DNA from: Pseudomonas atagonensis
GTDB taxonomy: Bacteria; Pseudomonadota; Gammaproteobacteria; Pseudomonadales; Pseudomonadaceae
NCBI RefSeq assembly: GCF_011369485.1
Contig: NZ_VXCA01000025.1
Location: 186,001-250,000, forward strand
Length of the DNA: 64,000 nucleotides
Direction: 5' to 3'
Each line of letters opens with the position of its first letter. The first letter of the stretch is position 1. This document shows positions 8,252-18,838 of this stretch, piece after piece. The translations under genes were made by a program, and so were the position numbers. The notes under the pieces are model-generated. The model was not told where the DNA came from and ran no database searches. It was given only the letters and a program-made list of their open reading frames with translations.

Positions 8252-9220
8252 TCAGGAACGAGGCGCGTAAGCGAACACGTCAGCGCGCATTTGATGCGCG
8301 TCCATCCCCGCTTCAACCAACGCATCCAGCGTGCCGTAGACCATGGCCGGCGAGCCGCTGGCGTAGACATGCAAGGGTTTCAGATCGGGGAAGTCTTCGC
8401 ACACCGCTTCGTGCAACATCCCGCAGCGCCCTTCCCAGCCACATTGATCGCTGACGACTTTGTGCAGAAAAAGATTGGGCAACTTCAGCCATTCGTCCCA
8501 ATGTTCGATCTGATAAAAATCTTCCGGACGACGCACGCCCCAATACAGATGCACCGGGTGTTTGAAGCCATTGGCGCGGCAGTGCTCGATCAGGCTGTGA
8601 ATCTGGCCCATGCCCGTGCCGGCAGCGATCAGTACCAGCGGCCCGTCCGGCAATTCGGCCAGGTGGGTATCACCGAACGGCAGCTCGACGCGCACCATCG
8701 CGTTGCGTTGTAGTTGTTCGATCAGGCTCAGTGCACTGGCTTCGCGCGCCAGCACGTGAATTTCCAGATCGCGCCCGCCGTGGGGTGCCGAGGCCATGGA
8801 GAACGCCGACTTCTCGCCGTTCTCGCGCTCGATCATCAAATACTGCCCGGCGTGATAACGCGGCGGCTTGCCGGCCGGCGCACGCAGGCGCACGCGCCAG
8901 GTATCGCCACCGACGTCCCGGCATTCGATGACCTGACACGACAGGCTGCGCACCGGCAGTTCTCCCAGCGCGAGCACGCCATCCCACAGCAGGATGCAGT
9001 CTTCCAGCGGCTCGGCTATGCAAGTGTAGAACTCGCCGTGGTCATGCACCTTGCCGGCCTGTTCGACGCGGCCTTCGACCAGCAGCGCCGCACACACATG
9101 ACAATTGCCGTTGCGGCAGCTTTGCGGGCATTCGTAGCCCAGGCGCCGCGCACCATCGAGAATCCGCTCGCCGGGCCGTATCTCAAGCACCGCTCCGGAG
9201 GGCTGCAGGGTTACACGCAT
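8252..9220 (-). CDS. 2Fe-2S ferredoxin/flavin reductase fusion (CDP-6-deoxy-delta-3,4-glucoseen reductase-like)
   Basis: A 322-residue electron-transfer protein. The N-terminal ~90 residues are a plant-type 2Fe-2S domain with ligands C35, C40, C43 and C67 (CPQSCRNGNCHVC). A ferredoxin-NADP reductase-like FAD domain follows (YHAGQYLMIERENGEKSAFS), then an NAD(P)-binding domain (LIAAGTGMGQIHSLIEH). The start ATG (9218-9220) shares one base with the ubiD stop in a TGATG junction, so translation is probably coupled. The annotation name comes from a sugar-biosynthesis homologue and is unlikely to be the real role. Supplying reduced flavin or electrons connected to UbiD is a reasonable inference. 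Confidence 0.85.
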   Translation of the reverse strand: MRVTLQPSGAVLEIRPGERILDGARRLGYECPQSCRNGNCHVCAALLVEGRVEQAGKVHDHGEFYTCIAEPLEDCILLWDGVLALGELPVRSLSCQVIECRDVGGDTWRVRLRAPAGKPPRYHAGQYLMIERENGEKSAFSMASAPHGGRDLEIHVLAREASALSLIEQLQRNAMVRVELPFGDTHLAELPDGPLVLIAAGTGMGQIHSLIEHCRANGFKHPVHLYWGVRRPEDFYQIEHWDEWLKLPNLFLHKVVSDQCGWEGRCGMLHEAVCEDFPDLKPLHVYASGSPAMVYGTLDALVEAGMDAHQMRADVFAYAPRS

Positions 9221-10686
9221 CAATCTATTCCTAACTGATTCCAGATGGCATCGATCCGTTGGGTGACGGCGTCGTCCTTGACGATCACGCGACCCCATTC
9301 GCGAGTGGTTTCGCCCGGCCACTTGTGGGTAGCATCGAGGCCCATTTTCGAACCCAGGCCGGAGATCGGCGAGGCGAAGTCGAGGTAGTCGATCGGCGTG
9401 TTGTCGATCATCACCGTATCGCGCTTGGGGTCCATGCGCGTGGTGATGGCCCAGATCACGTCGTTCCAGTCCCGCGCGTTGATATCGTCGTCAGTGACGA
9501 TAACGAACTTGGTGTACATGAACTGTCGCAAAAACGACCAGACACCCAGCATCACGCGCTTGGCGTGGCCCGGATACGACTTCTTCATCGTCACGATGGC
9601 CATGCGGTACGAGCAACCTTCCGGCGGCAGGTAGAAGTCGGTGATCTCCGGGAACTGCTTCTGCAGGATCGGCACGAACACTTCGTTCAGCGCCACGCCG
9701 AGAATCGCCGGCTCGTCCGGCGGACGGCCGGTGTAGGTGCTGTGGTAGATCGGTTTGATCCGGTGGGTGATGCGCTCGACGGTGAACACCGGGAAGCTGT
9801 CGACTTCGTTGTAGTAACCGGTGTGGTCGCCGTACGGGCCTTCGTCGGCCATCTCGCCCGGATGAATCACGCCTTCGAGGATGATTTCGGCCGTGGCCGG
9901 CACTTGCAGGTCGTTGCCGCGGCACTTCACCAGCTCCGTGCGGCTGTCGCGCAGCAGACCGGCGAAGGCGTATTCGGAGAGGCTGTCCGGCACCGGAGTG
10001 ACCGCGCCGAGAATGGTTGCCGGATCCGCGCCAAGGGCCACGGAAACCGGGAACGGCTGGCCCGGATGCTTCTCGCACCACTCACGGAAGTCCAGCGCGC
10101 CGCCACGGTGGCTGAGCCAGCGCATGATGACCTTGTTGCGGCCAATGACTTGCTGACGGTAGATGCCGAGGTTCTGCCGGTCCTTGTTCGGGCCTTTGGT
10201 AACGGTCAAGCCCCAGGTGATCAACGGCGCCACGTCGCCCGGCCAGCAGGTCTGCACCGGCAGCATCGCCAAGTCGACGTCATCACCTTCGATGACCACT
10301 TCCTGGCACGGGGCGTCTTTGACGACTTTCGGCGCCATCGCGATGATCTTGCGGAAGATCGGCAACTTCGACCACGCGTCCTTCAAGCCCTTCGGCGGCT
10401 CCGGCTCCTTGAGGAAGGCCAGCAGCTTGCCGATTTCGCGCAGCTCGCTGACCGACTCGGCGCCCATGCCCATGGCAACCCGCTCAGGGGTGCCGAACAG
10501 GTTGCCGAGCACCGGGATATCGTAGCCGGTGGGTTTCTCGAACAGCAGCGCCGGGCCCTTGGCCCGCAGCGTGCGGTCGCACACCTCGGTCATTTCCAGC
10601 ACCGGCGAGACGGGAATCTGGATGCGTTTCAACTCTCCGCGCTGCTCAAGCTGCTGCACGAAATCCCGAAGATCCTTGAATTTCAT
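9220..10686 (-). CDS. ubiD: 4-hydroxy-3-polyprenylbenzoate decarboxylase UbiD
   Basis: A 488-residue prenylated-FMN-dependent decarboxylase of ubiquinone biosynthesis, close in length to E. coli UbiD. Recognisable segments include [19 protein letters not shown] at the start, [20 protein letters not shown] in the middle and [19 protein letters not shown] near the active site. ATG 10686 is used; an in-frame GTG six codons upstream is less likely. It is coupled to the downstream reductase by a 1-nt overlap. The prFMN synthase gene ubiX is not in the window. Confidence 0.95.
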   Translation of the reverse strand: MKFKDLRDFVQQLEQRGELKRIQIPVSPVLEMTEVCDRTLRAKGPALLFEKPTGYDIPVLGNLFGTPERVAMGMGAESVSELREIGKLLAFLKEPEPPKGLKDAWSKLPIFRKIIAMAPKVVKDAPCQEVVIEGDDVDLAMLPVQTCWPGDVAPLITWGLTVTKGPNKDRQNLGIYRQQVIGRNKVIMRWLSHRGGALDFREWCEKHPGQPFPVSVALGADPATILGAVTPVPDSLSEYAFAGLLRDSRTELVKCRGNDLQVPATAEIILEGVIHPGEMADEGPYGDHTGYYNEVDSFPVFTVERITHRIKPIYHSTYTGRPPDEPAILGVALNEVFVPILQKQFPEITDFYLPPEGCSYRMAIVTMKKSYPGHAKRVMLGVWSFLRQFMYTKFVIVTDDDINARDWNDVIWAITTRMDPKRDTVMIDNTPIDYLDFASPISGLGSKMGLDATHKWPGETTREWGRVIVKDDAVTQRIDAIWNQLGID

Positions 10687-10766
10687 TGACGATGGCACCC
10701 TCAAAATAGGCGTACATCCTACCTGCTCTGACGGGCAAACAGCAGCCCGTCAGCGCCCTGCATCGC

Positions 10767-12722
10767 TCAATTGTGGCTGGTACCCAGCAGTATCGGCGCA
10801 AACAACGGACTCAATCGTGCACTGCCGGCGTCCGACAAATGATCTTCGTCCCGGTACTGCGAATGACCGTTGACCTCGATACTGCAGACGCCGCCCGCAC
10901 ACATCATCGGTGTCGGATCGATCACGTGCACGCCCGGATCGGCAGCGCTCATGGCTTCAAACAGGACGCTGATGAAATGTTGTCGCGCCAGATGCTCTTC
11001 AAGAGGGCGTCCGAGCCCCTCCGCCGAACGACCTATTCGCGCGAGGCTGGTCAGGCGATTGATCGCGCCCTTGTGTTGCAAGGGCACGTCTTTAAAGAGC
11101 CAGACTTGCACCCCGGCTTCCCTCAGCGCAGCCACTCGCGCCTTCAGCGCAACGGCCATGCGCTGCTCGGCCTGGGCGATATCGTCCTGGGGATTGAGCA
11201 GAACCTTCTTGTCCCCGTCTTCGCGGCCATACATGTACAGACTCCAGTTGGACGCCAGCACCACATCCTTGATCCCCAGGCTGCGCACTCGCTCCATGGT
11301 CTGCTCGTTGAAATCCTTGCAGCGCTGGCGCGGATCATCACTGAGGATCGGCGGGCAAGCGCTCATGCTGTACAACCAGACCGGACGCCCTTCGCGACGG
11401 GCATTGCTCTCGATGGCCGGGAGCAACGCGGCGGTGTGGCTGTCACCCCAGATCAGTTGAGTGGCCGGGACATCGTCATTGCCACCGACCAGGCAGGCCT
11501 TGTCCAGCGACTTGTCCTGAGTGACCAACATGCACTTCATCTGCCCGGCCCGCCATTCACGGGACTGCGCATATTCCAGAGCCTTTCCGGTCAGACGTTG
11601 CGGAACACCATCGGCCGAGCGAATCGCAGAACCTGACGCCACCAATACGGCGATGGTCGCGACCGCACCGGCCAGCACTGCATTGCGCGAAGCCAGCAGG
11701 CGTTTCTCTCGGAACGGCAACTCGACATAGCGCAGGCTCAGCCACGCGAGGCCCAGCGCCAGAGCGATCCAGCCGATAGCCTCGACAGGCTGAATTCCAT
11801 CAACCGAAATGGCATTCGCGTAGACATAGACCGGCCAGTGCCACAGATACAGCGAGTAAGAGAGCAAGCCGACCCAGACCAGCGCGCGCAGACTCAACAA
11901 CCGGGCGGTCCAGCACGCGCTCTGCGTGCCCGACCAGATCAGCGCCGTAGTGCCCAGCACCGGCAATAAAGCCGCCCAGCCGGGAAATACGGTGGATTTG
12001 TCAAAAGTGAACACCGCGACCAGTACGGCTGCCAGCCCGGCGACGCCGACCGTTTGATACAACCATGGACGTACAGCCTGTTTCGGCGCCGGTGTCACGG
12101 CAAGCATTGCGCCGCACAACAGCTCCCAGGCACGGGTTGGCAGAGAGAAGAAGGCGAATTCCGGTCTGTGCTCGATGTAGTGAATGTTAAAGCCAAACGA
12201 CACCAGCAGTACGGCAAGCAGCACCCAGCGCCAATGACGGAAAAAGCGAACCAGCACAGCCATCAGCAACGGGAAGAAAATGTAGTACTGCTCTTCCACC
12301 GCCAACGACCAGGTGTGCAGCAGCGGTTTCAGATCCGAAGCCGGCTGGAAATAGCCATCCTCACGCATGAACAGAATGTTGGAAATGAACAGCGACTGAT
12401 AGCGCACCGTTCGTCCCAGTTCGGAGTAGTCCTTGGCCGTCAGCAGCAACCAGCCCAATGCCAGCGTGACCAGCATGACCACGCTCAGGGCCGGAATAAT
12501 GCGACGAGCGCGACGGGCCCAGAAATCAATAAAGCTGAAACGCTGCGCGCTGATTTCCCGCAACAGGATGCCGGTGATCAGGAAACCGGAAATGACGAAG
12601 AACACGTCAACGCCGACAAAACCGCCGCTGAATGTAGTAAATCCGAAATGAAAAAGTACGACGGGGATAACCGCCAGAGCCCGTAATCCGTCGATATCAC
12701 GGCGATTGCCAAACGTGTGCAT
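10767..12722 (-). CDS. Acyltransferase family protein with SGNH domain (O-antigen acetylase-like)
   Basis: About 651 residues in the OafB/OatA-type architecture. The N-terminal acyltransferase-3 membrane domain has about ten helices (RRDIDGLRALAVIPVVLFHF, with the conserved FHF histidine). The C-terminal periplasmic SGNH hydrolase-like domain has the serine block WGDSHTAAL and the histidine block DEDHLSDAG. Such proteins O-acetylate lipopolysaccharide or other envelope glycans; the target here is unknown. ATG 12722 follows ggaaaggg; an in-frame start at 12749 is possible. A homologue sits next to rho in P. aeruginosa, so this is not recently acquired. Confidence 0.88.
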   Translation of the reverse strand: MHTFGNRRDIDGLRALAVIPVVLFHFGFTTFSGGFVGVDVFFVISGFLITGILLREISAQRFSFIDFWARRARRIIPALSVVMLVTLALGWLLLTAKDYSELGRTVRYQSLFISNILFMREDGYFQPASDLKPLLHTWSLAVEEQYYIFFPLLMAVLVRFFRHWRWVLLAVLLVSFGFNIHYIEHRPEFAFFSLPTRAWELLCGAMLAVTPAPKQAVRPWLYQTVGVAGLAAVLVAVFTFDKSTVFPGWAALLPVLGTTALIWSGTQSACWTARLLSLRALVWVGLLSYSLYLWHWPVYVYANAISVDGIQPVEAIGWIALALGLAWLSLRYVELPFREKRLLASRNAVLAGAVATIAVLVASGSAIRSADGVPQRLTGKALEYAQSREWRAGQMKCMLVTQDKSLDKACLVGGNDDVPATQLIWGDSHTAALLPAIESNARREGRPVWLYSMSACPPILSDDPRQRCKDFNEQTMERVRSLGIKDVVLASNWSLYMYGREDGDKKVLLNPQDDIAQAEQRMAVALKARVAALREAGVQVWLFKDVPLQHKGAINRLTSLARIGRSAEGLGRPLEEHLARQHFISVLFEAMSAADPGVHVIDPTPMMCAGGVCSIEVNGHSQYRDEDHLSDAGSARLSPLFAPILLGTSHN

Positions 12723-12815
12723 GAAAGCCCTTTCCAATTCTGGATACATCGTCCAAAGAGAGGGCGAAACTTATCAGCCGGGTAAATTTCATTCCAGATA
12801 CAAATTCATCAGGGC

Positions 12816-12845
12816 AAAAAAAAGCGCCCTTTCGGGCGCTTCTTT
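12816..12845 (-). terminator. Rho-independent terminator of rho
   Basis: Stem agcgccc-tttc-gggcgct flanked by A (left) and T-rich (right) runs. Read on the minus strand it gives a GC stem followed by eight T, 17 nt after the rho stop. Confidence 0.8.
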
Positions 12846-12861
12846 CCAAACGTGTTTCGTA

Positions 12862-14121
<1,260 letters not shown>

Positions 14122-14319
14122 ATAGGAATGACGTAATCATTTATGGAGGGGGGGAAATTAAGCTTTTGGCTTAATGAGGCCGCGCCGCGGAGAAGGCGAC
14201 AGGATCGCGTACTTGTTCGAAAAGGAGTGCGTCGGCGACGGCTAGCAGGGGGCAGTGGAGAAACCAGTGCGGGGCCGAATGTACCACCTGAGTTTCGGAG
14301 CGTCTAGCCCTGAATATGC

Positions 14320-14350
14320 AAAAAGCCCCGCTAATTGCGGGGCTTTTTTT
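14320..14350 (-). terminator. Terminator of trxA
   Basis: Stem aaaagccccg-ctaatt-gcggggctttt with T on the right and A on the left. It can act in both directions but serves trxA, which ends 20 nt away. Confidence 0.8.
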
Positions 14351-14370
14351 CAGGCACTTTACAGCGACGC

Positions 14371-14700
14371 TTAGATGTTGGCGTCGAGGAAAGCAGCCAG
14401 TTGCGACTTCGACAGGGCGCCGACTTTGGTCGCTTCAACGTTGCCGTTCTTGAACAGCATCAGCGTCGGGATACCACGCACGCCGTGCTTGGCCGGGGTT
14501 TCCTGGTTTTCGTCGATGTTCAGTTTGGCGACGGTCAGCTTGCCTTTGTAAGTCTCGGCAATCTCGTCCAGAACCGGAGCGATCATTTTGCAAGGGCCGC
14601 ACCATTCAGCCCAGTAGTCGACCAGGACAGCGCCTTCGGCCTTGAGTACGTCGGCTTCGAAGCTAGCGTCGCTAACGTGTTTGATAAGATCGCTGCTCAT
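14371..14700 (-). CDS. trxA: Thioredoxin 1
   Basis: A 109-residue cytoplasmic disulfide reductase. The active site WCGPC has C34 and C37, and the family's cis-proline loop [12 protein letters not shown] follows. Length equals E. coli TrxA. The ribosome-binding site gagaattcc is modest. The trxA-rho pairing is conserved in gammaproteobacteria. Confidence 0.97.
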   Translation of the reverse strand: MSSDLIKHVSDASFEADVLKAEGAVLVDYWAEWCGPCKMIAPVLDEIAETYKGKLTVAKLNIDENQETPAKHGVRGIPTLMLFKNGNVEATKVGALSKSQLAAFLDANI

Positions 14701-14820
14701 GGAATTCTCCAGGTTGTAAGCAAAAAAACGTGGCCCATCATATCCGCCCTTCCCCGGTTCAGGAAGCCGCAGATGATTGAGTCTTGCTATGGTGCCCCAT
14801 GAGTCTGGGTATAGCTCAAG

Positions 14821-15528
14821 TCACGCCGTGGCGGGGGCGATGAAGGCAATTCCGGTGCGCAGTGCGGCATTGCGCACGTGTTCCTGCATGGCTTTTTGCG
14901 CCGCACCCGAGGCTCGACGGGCCAGTGCGCGAAGGATCTTGCGGTGCTCCTGCCAGGTTTCCATGGCCCGTTCGGCGCGGATGAACGGTAGTTTCTGGCT
15001 CTCCAGAAAGATCTCGGCACTGTTGGTGAGGATGCTCAGCATCGCCTGATTGCCGCTGGCCAGCAGGATGCGCCGGTGAAATTCGAAGTCCAGTTTCGCC
15101 GCCGCCTCGAAGTCGCCAGCCTTCAATTGCTCACGCATCGCCGCCACATTGTCTTCCAGCGCATCCAGCTCGAACGTGCTCAGCGTCACCGCCGCCAGCC
15201 CGGCGGCAAAGCCTTCGAGCGCATAACGAAGCTGAAAGATGTCCAGCGGCGAAGCTTGCGCGGCGAACGGCCAGCTCAGCGAATGCTCGCTGCGCGAAAG
15301 CTCCACCGGCGACTGCACGAACACACCCTTGCCCGGCTGAATGCTGACCACGCCCAGCGCGCTCAGTGAGGACAGCGCCTCACGCAACGACGCGCGACTC
15401 ACGCCCAATTGAACTGCCAGATCGCGCTGTGACGGCAAGGCGTCGCCCGGGGCGAAGCCCTGTTCGGTGATCAGTTTGCGGATCGCTTGCAACGCCACTT
15501 CGGGTACGGCGCGGGAGATCGAGTTCAT
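14821..15528 (-). CDS. FadR/GntR family transcriptional regulator
   Basis: A 235-residue regulator. It has an N-terminal GntR winged helix-turn-helix (LPSQRDLAVQLGVSRASLRE, residues 31-50) and a C-terminal FCD ligand-binding domain (LDFEFHRRILLASGNQAML), the FadR subfamily. ATG 15528 is used; the longer in-frame ORF reaches into the intergenic region without a good ribosome-binding site. It is divergent from the ABC transporter genes starting at 15785, so it most likely represses them in response to their substrate (inference). No clean operator palindrome was found; the partial repeat gttc...gaac at 15658-15679 is a weak candidate. Confidence 0.88.
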   Translation of the reverse strand: MNSISRAVPEVALQAIRKLITEQGFAPGDALPSQRDLAVQLGVSRASLREALSSLSALGVVSIQPGKGVFVQSPVELSRSEHSLSWPFAAQASPLDIFQLRYALEGFAAGLAAVTLSTFELDALEDNVAAMREQLKAGDFEAAAKLDFEFHRRILLASGNQAMLSILTNSAEIFLESQKLPFIRAERAMETWQEHRKILRALARRASGAAQKAMQEHVRNAALRTGIAFIAPATA

Positions 15529-15784
15529 GGTTTTCCAGACGAACCAGGCCAATGTGCGGCTAGTTGTAAAGCTATTCGGTGAGTCCGGCAAGTCGTGCCC
15601 CAACGGGGTTCGGTGCCGCGGGCCGATGCGCCACGGCAGTGCGAAAAACAACCTGACTGTTCAGACCAGTAAGACCGAACAAACCCGGAAAAACCGCGGC
15701 CTGCGTGGCTTAAGCACACGTATTGGCACGGCCCATGCTCTGTCCGATCGCAGAAATCACTTCCCGTCGATCCGGAGATTGTTC

Positions 15785-16570
15785 ATGACCAAGCGTTACA
15801 GCGCCCTCCTCGCCTCCCTGTTTGCCGGCCTGCTGCTGAGTCAGGCTCCCGCCCACGCCGACGGTCTCGACGACGTGGTCAAACGCGGCACGTTGAAAGT
15901 CGCCGTGCCCCAGGACTTCCCGCCGTTCGGCTCGGTCGGCCCGGACATGAATCCTCGCGGTCTGGACATCGACACAGCCAAACTGCTGGCCGACCAACTC
16001 AAGGTCAAACTCGAACTGACCCCGGTCAACAGCACCAACCGCATTCCGTTTCTGACCACCGGCAAGGTCGATCTGGTGATTTCCAGCCTCGGCAAAAACC
16101 CGGAGCGCGAGAAAGTCATCGATTTCTCTCGCGCCTACGCTCCGTTTTACCTCGCGGTGTTCGGCCCGCCAGAAGCCGCGATCGCCAGCCTCGACGACCT
16201 CAAGGGCAAAACCATCAGCGTCACCCGTGGTGCCATCGAAGACATCGAGCTGAGCAAAGTCGCCCCCGAAGGCGTGACTATCAAGCGTTTCGAAGACAAC
16301 AACTCGACCATCGCCGCTTACCTCGCCGGGCAAGTCGATCTGATCGCCAGCGGTAACGTGGTCATGGTCGCGATCAGCGAAAAAAACCCGAAACGCGTGC
16401 CGGCGCTGAAAGTGAAGCTCAAGGATTCGCCGGTCTACGTCGGCGTAAACAAGAACGAAGCAGCGCTGCTGGCCAAGGTCAACGATATCCTGACCACCGC
16501 CAAGGCTGACGGCGCGCTGGAAAAAAATTCGCAGACCTGGCTGAAAGAGCCGCTGCCGGCCGATCTCTGA
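15785..16570 (+). CDS. Polar amino acid ABC transporter, periplasmic substrate-binding protein
   Basis: A 261-residue solute-binding protein (family 3). Residues 1-25 are a signal peptide ending AHA, and the mature protein begins with DGLDDVVKRGTLKVAVPQDF. Typical segments are GLDIDTAKLLADQL and LVISSLGKNPEREKVIDFSR. It is the first gene of a four-gene operon; the first permease starts 21 nt after its stop. The family transports amino acids, opines or related compounds, and the exact ligand cannot be read from the sequence. Confidence 0.9.
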   Translation: MTKRYSALLASLFAGLLLSQAPAHADGLDDVVKRGTLKVAVPQDFPPFGSVGPDMNPRGLDIDTAKLLADQLKVKLELTPVNSTNRIPFLTTGKVDLVISSLGKNPEREKVIDFSRAYAPFYLAVFGPPEAAIASLDDLKGKTISVTRGAIEDIELSKVAPEGVTIKRFEDNNSTIAAYLAGQVDLIASGNVVMVAISEKNPKRVPALKVKLKDSPVYVGVNKNEAALLAKVNDILTTAKADGALEKNSQTWLKEPLPADL

Positions 16571-16591
16571 TCGACTGCGCGGGAGATTTTC

Positions 16592-17260
16592 ATGGCTTAT
16601 CAGTTCGATTTCTTGCCGGTGCTGGAAAACACCGACCTGCTGCTGCGCGGAGCACTGTTCACCCTTGAGCTGACGGCCATCGGCGCGCTGCTTGGGGTTG
16701 GCGTGGGAATTGTCGGAGCGCTGGTGCGGGCGTGGAACATTCGCCCGTTCTCGGCGATCTTCGGCGTCTACGTCGAGTTGATCCGCAACACGCCGTTTCT
16801 GGTGCAGTTGTTCTTCATTTTTTTCGGGCTGCCGTCGCTCGGTGTGCAGATTTCCGAGTGGCAGGCAGCGGTGCTGGCAATGGTGATCAACCTCGGCGCG
16901 TACTCGACTGAGATCATCCGCGCCGGTATTCAAGCGATCCCACGCGGGCAACTGGAAGCCGCCGCCGCGCTGGCAATGACGCGCTTCGAAGCGTTCCGCC
17001 ATGTGGTGCTGCTGCCGGCGCTGGGCAAGGTCTGGCCGGCGCTGAGCAGCCAGATCATCATCGTCATGCTCGGCTCGGCAGTGTGTTCGCAGATTGCCAC
17101 TGAAGAGCTGAGCTTCGCTGCCAACTTCATTCAGTCGCGCAACTTCCGCGCCTTTGAAACCTATGCGCTGACCACGCTGATCTACCTGTGCATGGCGCTG
17201 CTGATCCGCCAATTGCTGAACTGGATCGGTCGTCGCTACATTTCGAGGAGCAGCGCATGA
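16592..17260 (+). CDS. Amino acid ABC transporter permease (first)
   Basis: A 222-residue inner-membrane permease of the HisM/GlnP type with about five helices. The EAA loop that contacts the ATPase is near residues 125-145 (GQLEAAAALAMTRFEAFRHV). The N-terminal segment LLRGALFTLELTAIGALLGV is typical. It overlaps the second permease by 4 nt (ATGA), indicating coupling and a heterodimeric channel. Confidence 0.92.
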   Translation: MAYQFDFLPVLENTDLLLRGALFTLELTAIGALLGVGVGIVGALVRAWNIRPFSAIFGVYVELIRNTPFLVQLFFIFFGLPSLGVQISEWQAAVLAMVINLGAYSTEIIRAGIQAIPRGQLEAAAALAMTRFEAFRHVVLLPALGKVWPALSSQIIIVMLGSAVCSQIATEELSFAANFIQSRNFRAFETYALTTLIYLCMALLIRQLLNWIGRRYISRSSA

Positions 17261-17907
17261 GCGACTTCACCTTTTGGGACATCCTGCGCAACCTGCTCAC
17301 CGGCCTGCAGTGGACGCTGGCGTTGTCGTTGGTGGCATTTATCGGCGGAGGCCTTGTCGGGCTGCTGATTCTGGTCATGCGCATCTCGAAAAACCCTCTG
17401 CCAAGCAACATTGCCCGCACCTGGATCGAACTGTTCCAGGGCACACCGTTGCTGATGCAGCTGTTTCTGGTGTTCTTCGGCGTGGCGCTGGCCGGGATCG
17501 AAATTTCGCCGTGGATGGCGGCGGCGATTGCTCTGACGCTGTTCACCAGCGCCTACCTGGCGGAGATCTGGCGTGGTTGCGTCGAGTCGATCCCGAATGG
17601 CCAGTGGGAAGCCTCGTCGAGCCTGGCGTTGAATCCGCTGGAGCAACTGCGCTACGTGATTCTGCCGCAAGCCTTGCGGATTGCCGTGGCGCCGACCGTG
17701 GGTTTCTCGGTGCAAGTAGTCAAAGGCACTGCGGTGACCTCGATCATCGGCTTCACCGAACTGACCAAGACCGGCGGCATGCTCGCCAACGCAACGTTTG
17801 AACCGTTCATGGTCTACGGCCTCGTTGCCCTGGGCTACTTCCTGCTCTGCTACCCCCTGTCCCTCAGTGCGCGCTACCTGGAAAGGAGACTGCATGCCTC
17901 TGCTTAG
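17257..17907 (+). CDS. Amino acid ABC transporter permease (second)
   Basis: A 216-residue permease from ATG 17257 (MSDFTFWDILRNLLTGLQWT), the HisQ-like partner of the preceding permease. The EAA loop is NGQWEASSSLALNPLEQLRY. It overlaps the first permease by 4 nt and the ATPase gene by 14 nt. The ATPase ribosome-binding site (gaaaggag, 17881-17888) lies inside this coding region. Confidence 0.92.
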   Translation: MSDFTFWDILRNLLTGLQWTLALSLVAFIGGGLVGLLILVMRISKNPLPSNIARTWIELFQGTPLLMQLFLVFFGVALAGIEISPWMAAAIALTLFTSAYLAEIWRGCVESIPNGQWEASSSLALNPLEQLRYVILPQALRIAVAPTVGFSVQVVKGTAVTSIIGFTELTKTGGMLANATFEPFMVYGLVALGYFLLCYPLSLSARYLERRLHASA

Positions 17908-18631
17908 AATTTCCGCCCTGCATAAATACTACGGCGATCACCACGTGCTCAAAGGCATCGACCTCAGCGTCGAGGAAGGTCAGGTGGTGGCGATCATCGG
18001 CCGCAGCGGCTCGGGCAAATCGACCCTGCTGCGCACGCTCAATGGCCTGGAGTCGATTAACGACGGCGTGATCGAAGTCGACGGCGAGTACCTCGACGCC
18101 GCCCGCGCCGACCTGCGCAGCCTGCGGCAGAAAGTCGGGATGGTGTTTCAACAGTTCAACCTTTTCCCGCACCTGACGGTGGGCGAAAACGTGATGCTCG
18201 CGCCGCAAGTGGTGCAGAAAGTGCCCAAGACCAAGGCTGCCGAGCTGGCGCGCGAGATGCTGGACCGGGTCGGTCTGGGCGAGAAATTCGATGCCTTCCC
18301 GGATCGGCTGTCCGGCGGTCAGCAGCAGCGGGTGGCAATTGCCCGGGCGTTGGCGATGTCGCCAAAAGTACTGTTATGCGACGAGATCACCTCGGCGCTC
18401 GACCCGGAACTGGTCAATGAAGTGCTCAGCGTGGTGCGCCAACTGGCAAGGGAAGGCATGACGCTGATCATGGTCACCCACGAAATGCGCTTCGCCCGGG
18501 AGGTCGGGGACAAACTGGTGTTCATGCATCAAGGCAAGGTGCACGAAGTGGGCGATCCGAAGGTGTTGTTTGCCGATCCGCAGACGCCGGAGCTGGCGAA
18601 TTTCATTGGCACGGTTGAAGCGACAGCCTGA
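17894..18631 (+). CDS. Amino acid ABC transporter ATP-binding protein
   Basis: A 245-residue ATPase of the GlnQ/HisP class. Walker A is GRSGSGKST (residues 36-44), the signature is LSGGQQQRVAIARAL and Walker B is VLLCDEITSALDP. It powers import through the two permeases just upstream. ATG 17894 is used; the longer in-frame ORF runs back through permease sequence in the wrong frame. It is the last gene of the operon, followed by a REP pair. Confidence 0.94.
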   Translation: MPLLRISALHKYYGDHHVLKGIDLSVEEGQVVAIIGRSGSGKSTLLRTLNGLESINDGVIEVDGEYLDAARADLRSLRQKVGMVFQQFNLFPHLTVGENVMLAPQVVQKVPKTKAAELAREMLDRVGLGEKFDAFPDRLSGGQQQRVAIARALAMSPKVLLCDEITSALDPELVNEVLSVVRQLAREGMTLIMVTHEMRFAREVGDKLVFMHQGKVHEVGDPKVLFADPQTPELANFIGTVEATA

Positions 18632-18658
18632 AGGAAATACAGGCGCTTTCAGGCCCTC

Positions 18659-18722
18659 ATCGCGAGCAGGCTCACTCCTACATTGGAATGCGGTCACCTG
18701 TAGGAGTGAGCCTGCTCGCGAT
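18659..18722. repeat. REP doublet (REPIN-like)
   Basis: Two inverted 23-bp copies (atcgcgagcaggctcactcc start at 18659; complement ends at 18722) separated by 18 nt. The same unit recurs inverted at 59249-59338. It lies between the transporter operon and ppx. Confidence 0.85.
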
Positions 18723-18838
18723 TGACCGCGCAGCGGTCACAGACTTTATGCGCTGAATCAAGGGTTTGAACCGTGCGCGTTGGCGCCAGCGTTTGATCGT
18801 GGCACGATGTCGGGGTTATCGACCGAGACCCCCTGACC

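Noticed and set aside
9259-10689. A 476-codon plus-strand frame opposite ubiD
   Set aside because: Shadow of ubiD.
15710-17212. A 500-codon minus-strand frame across the ABC transporter genes
   Set aside because: Antisense to the substrate-binding protein and first permease, both of which have clear family motifs.
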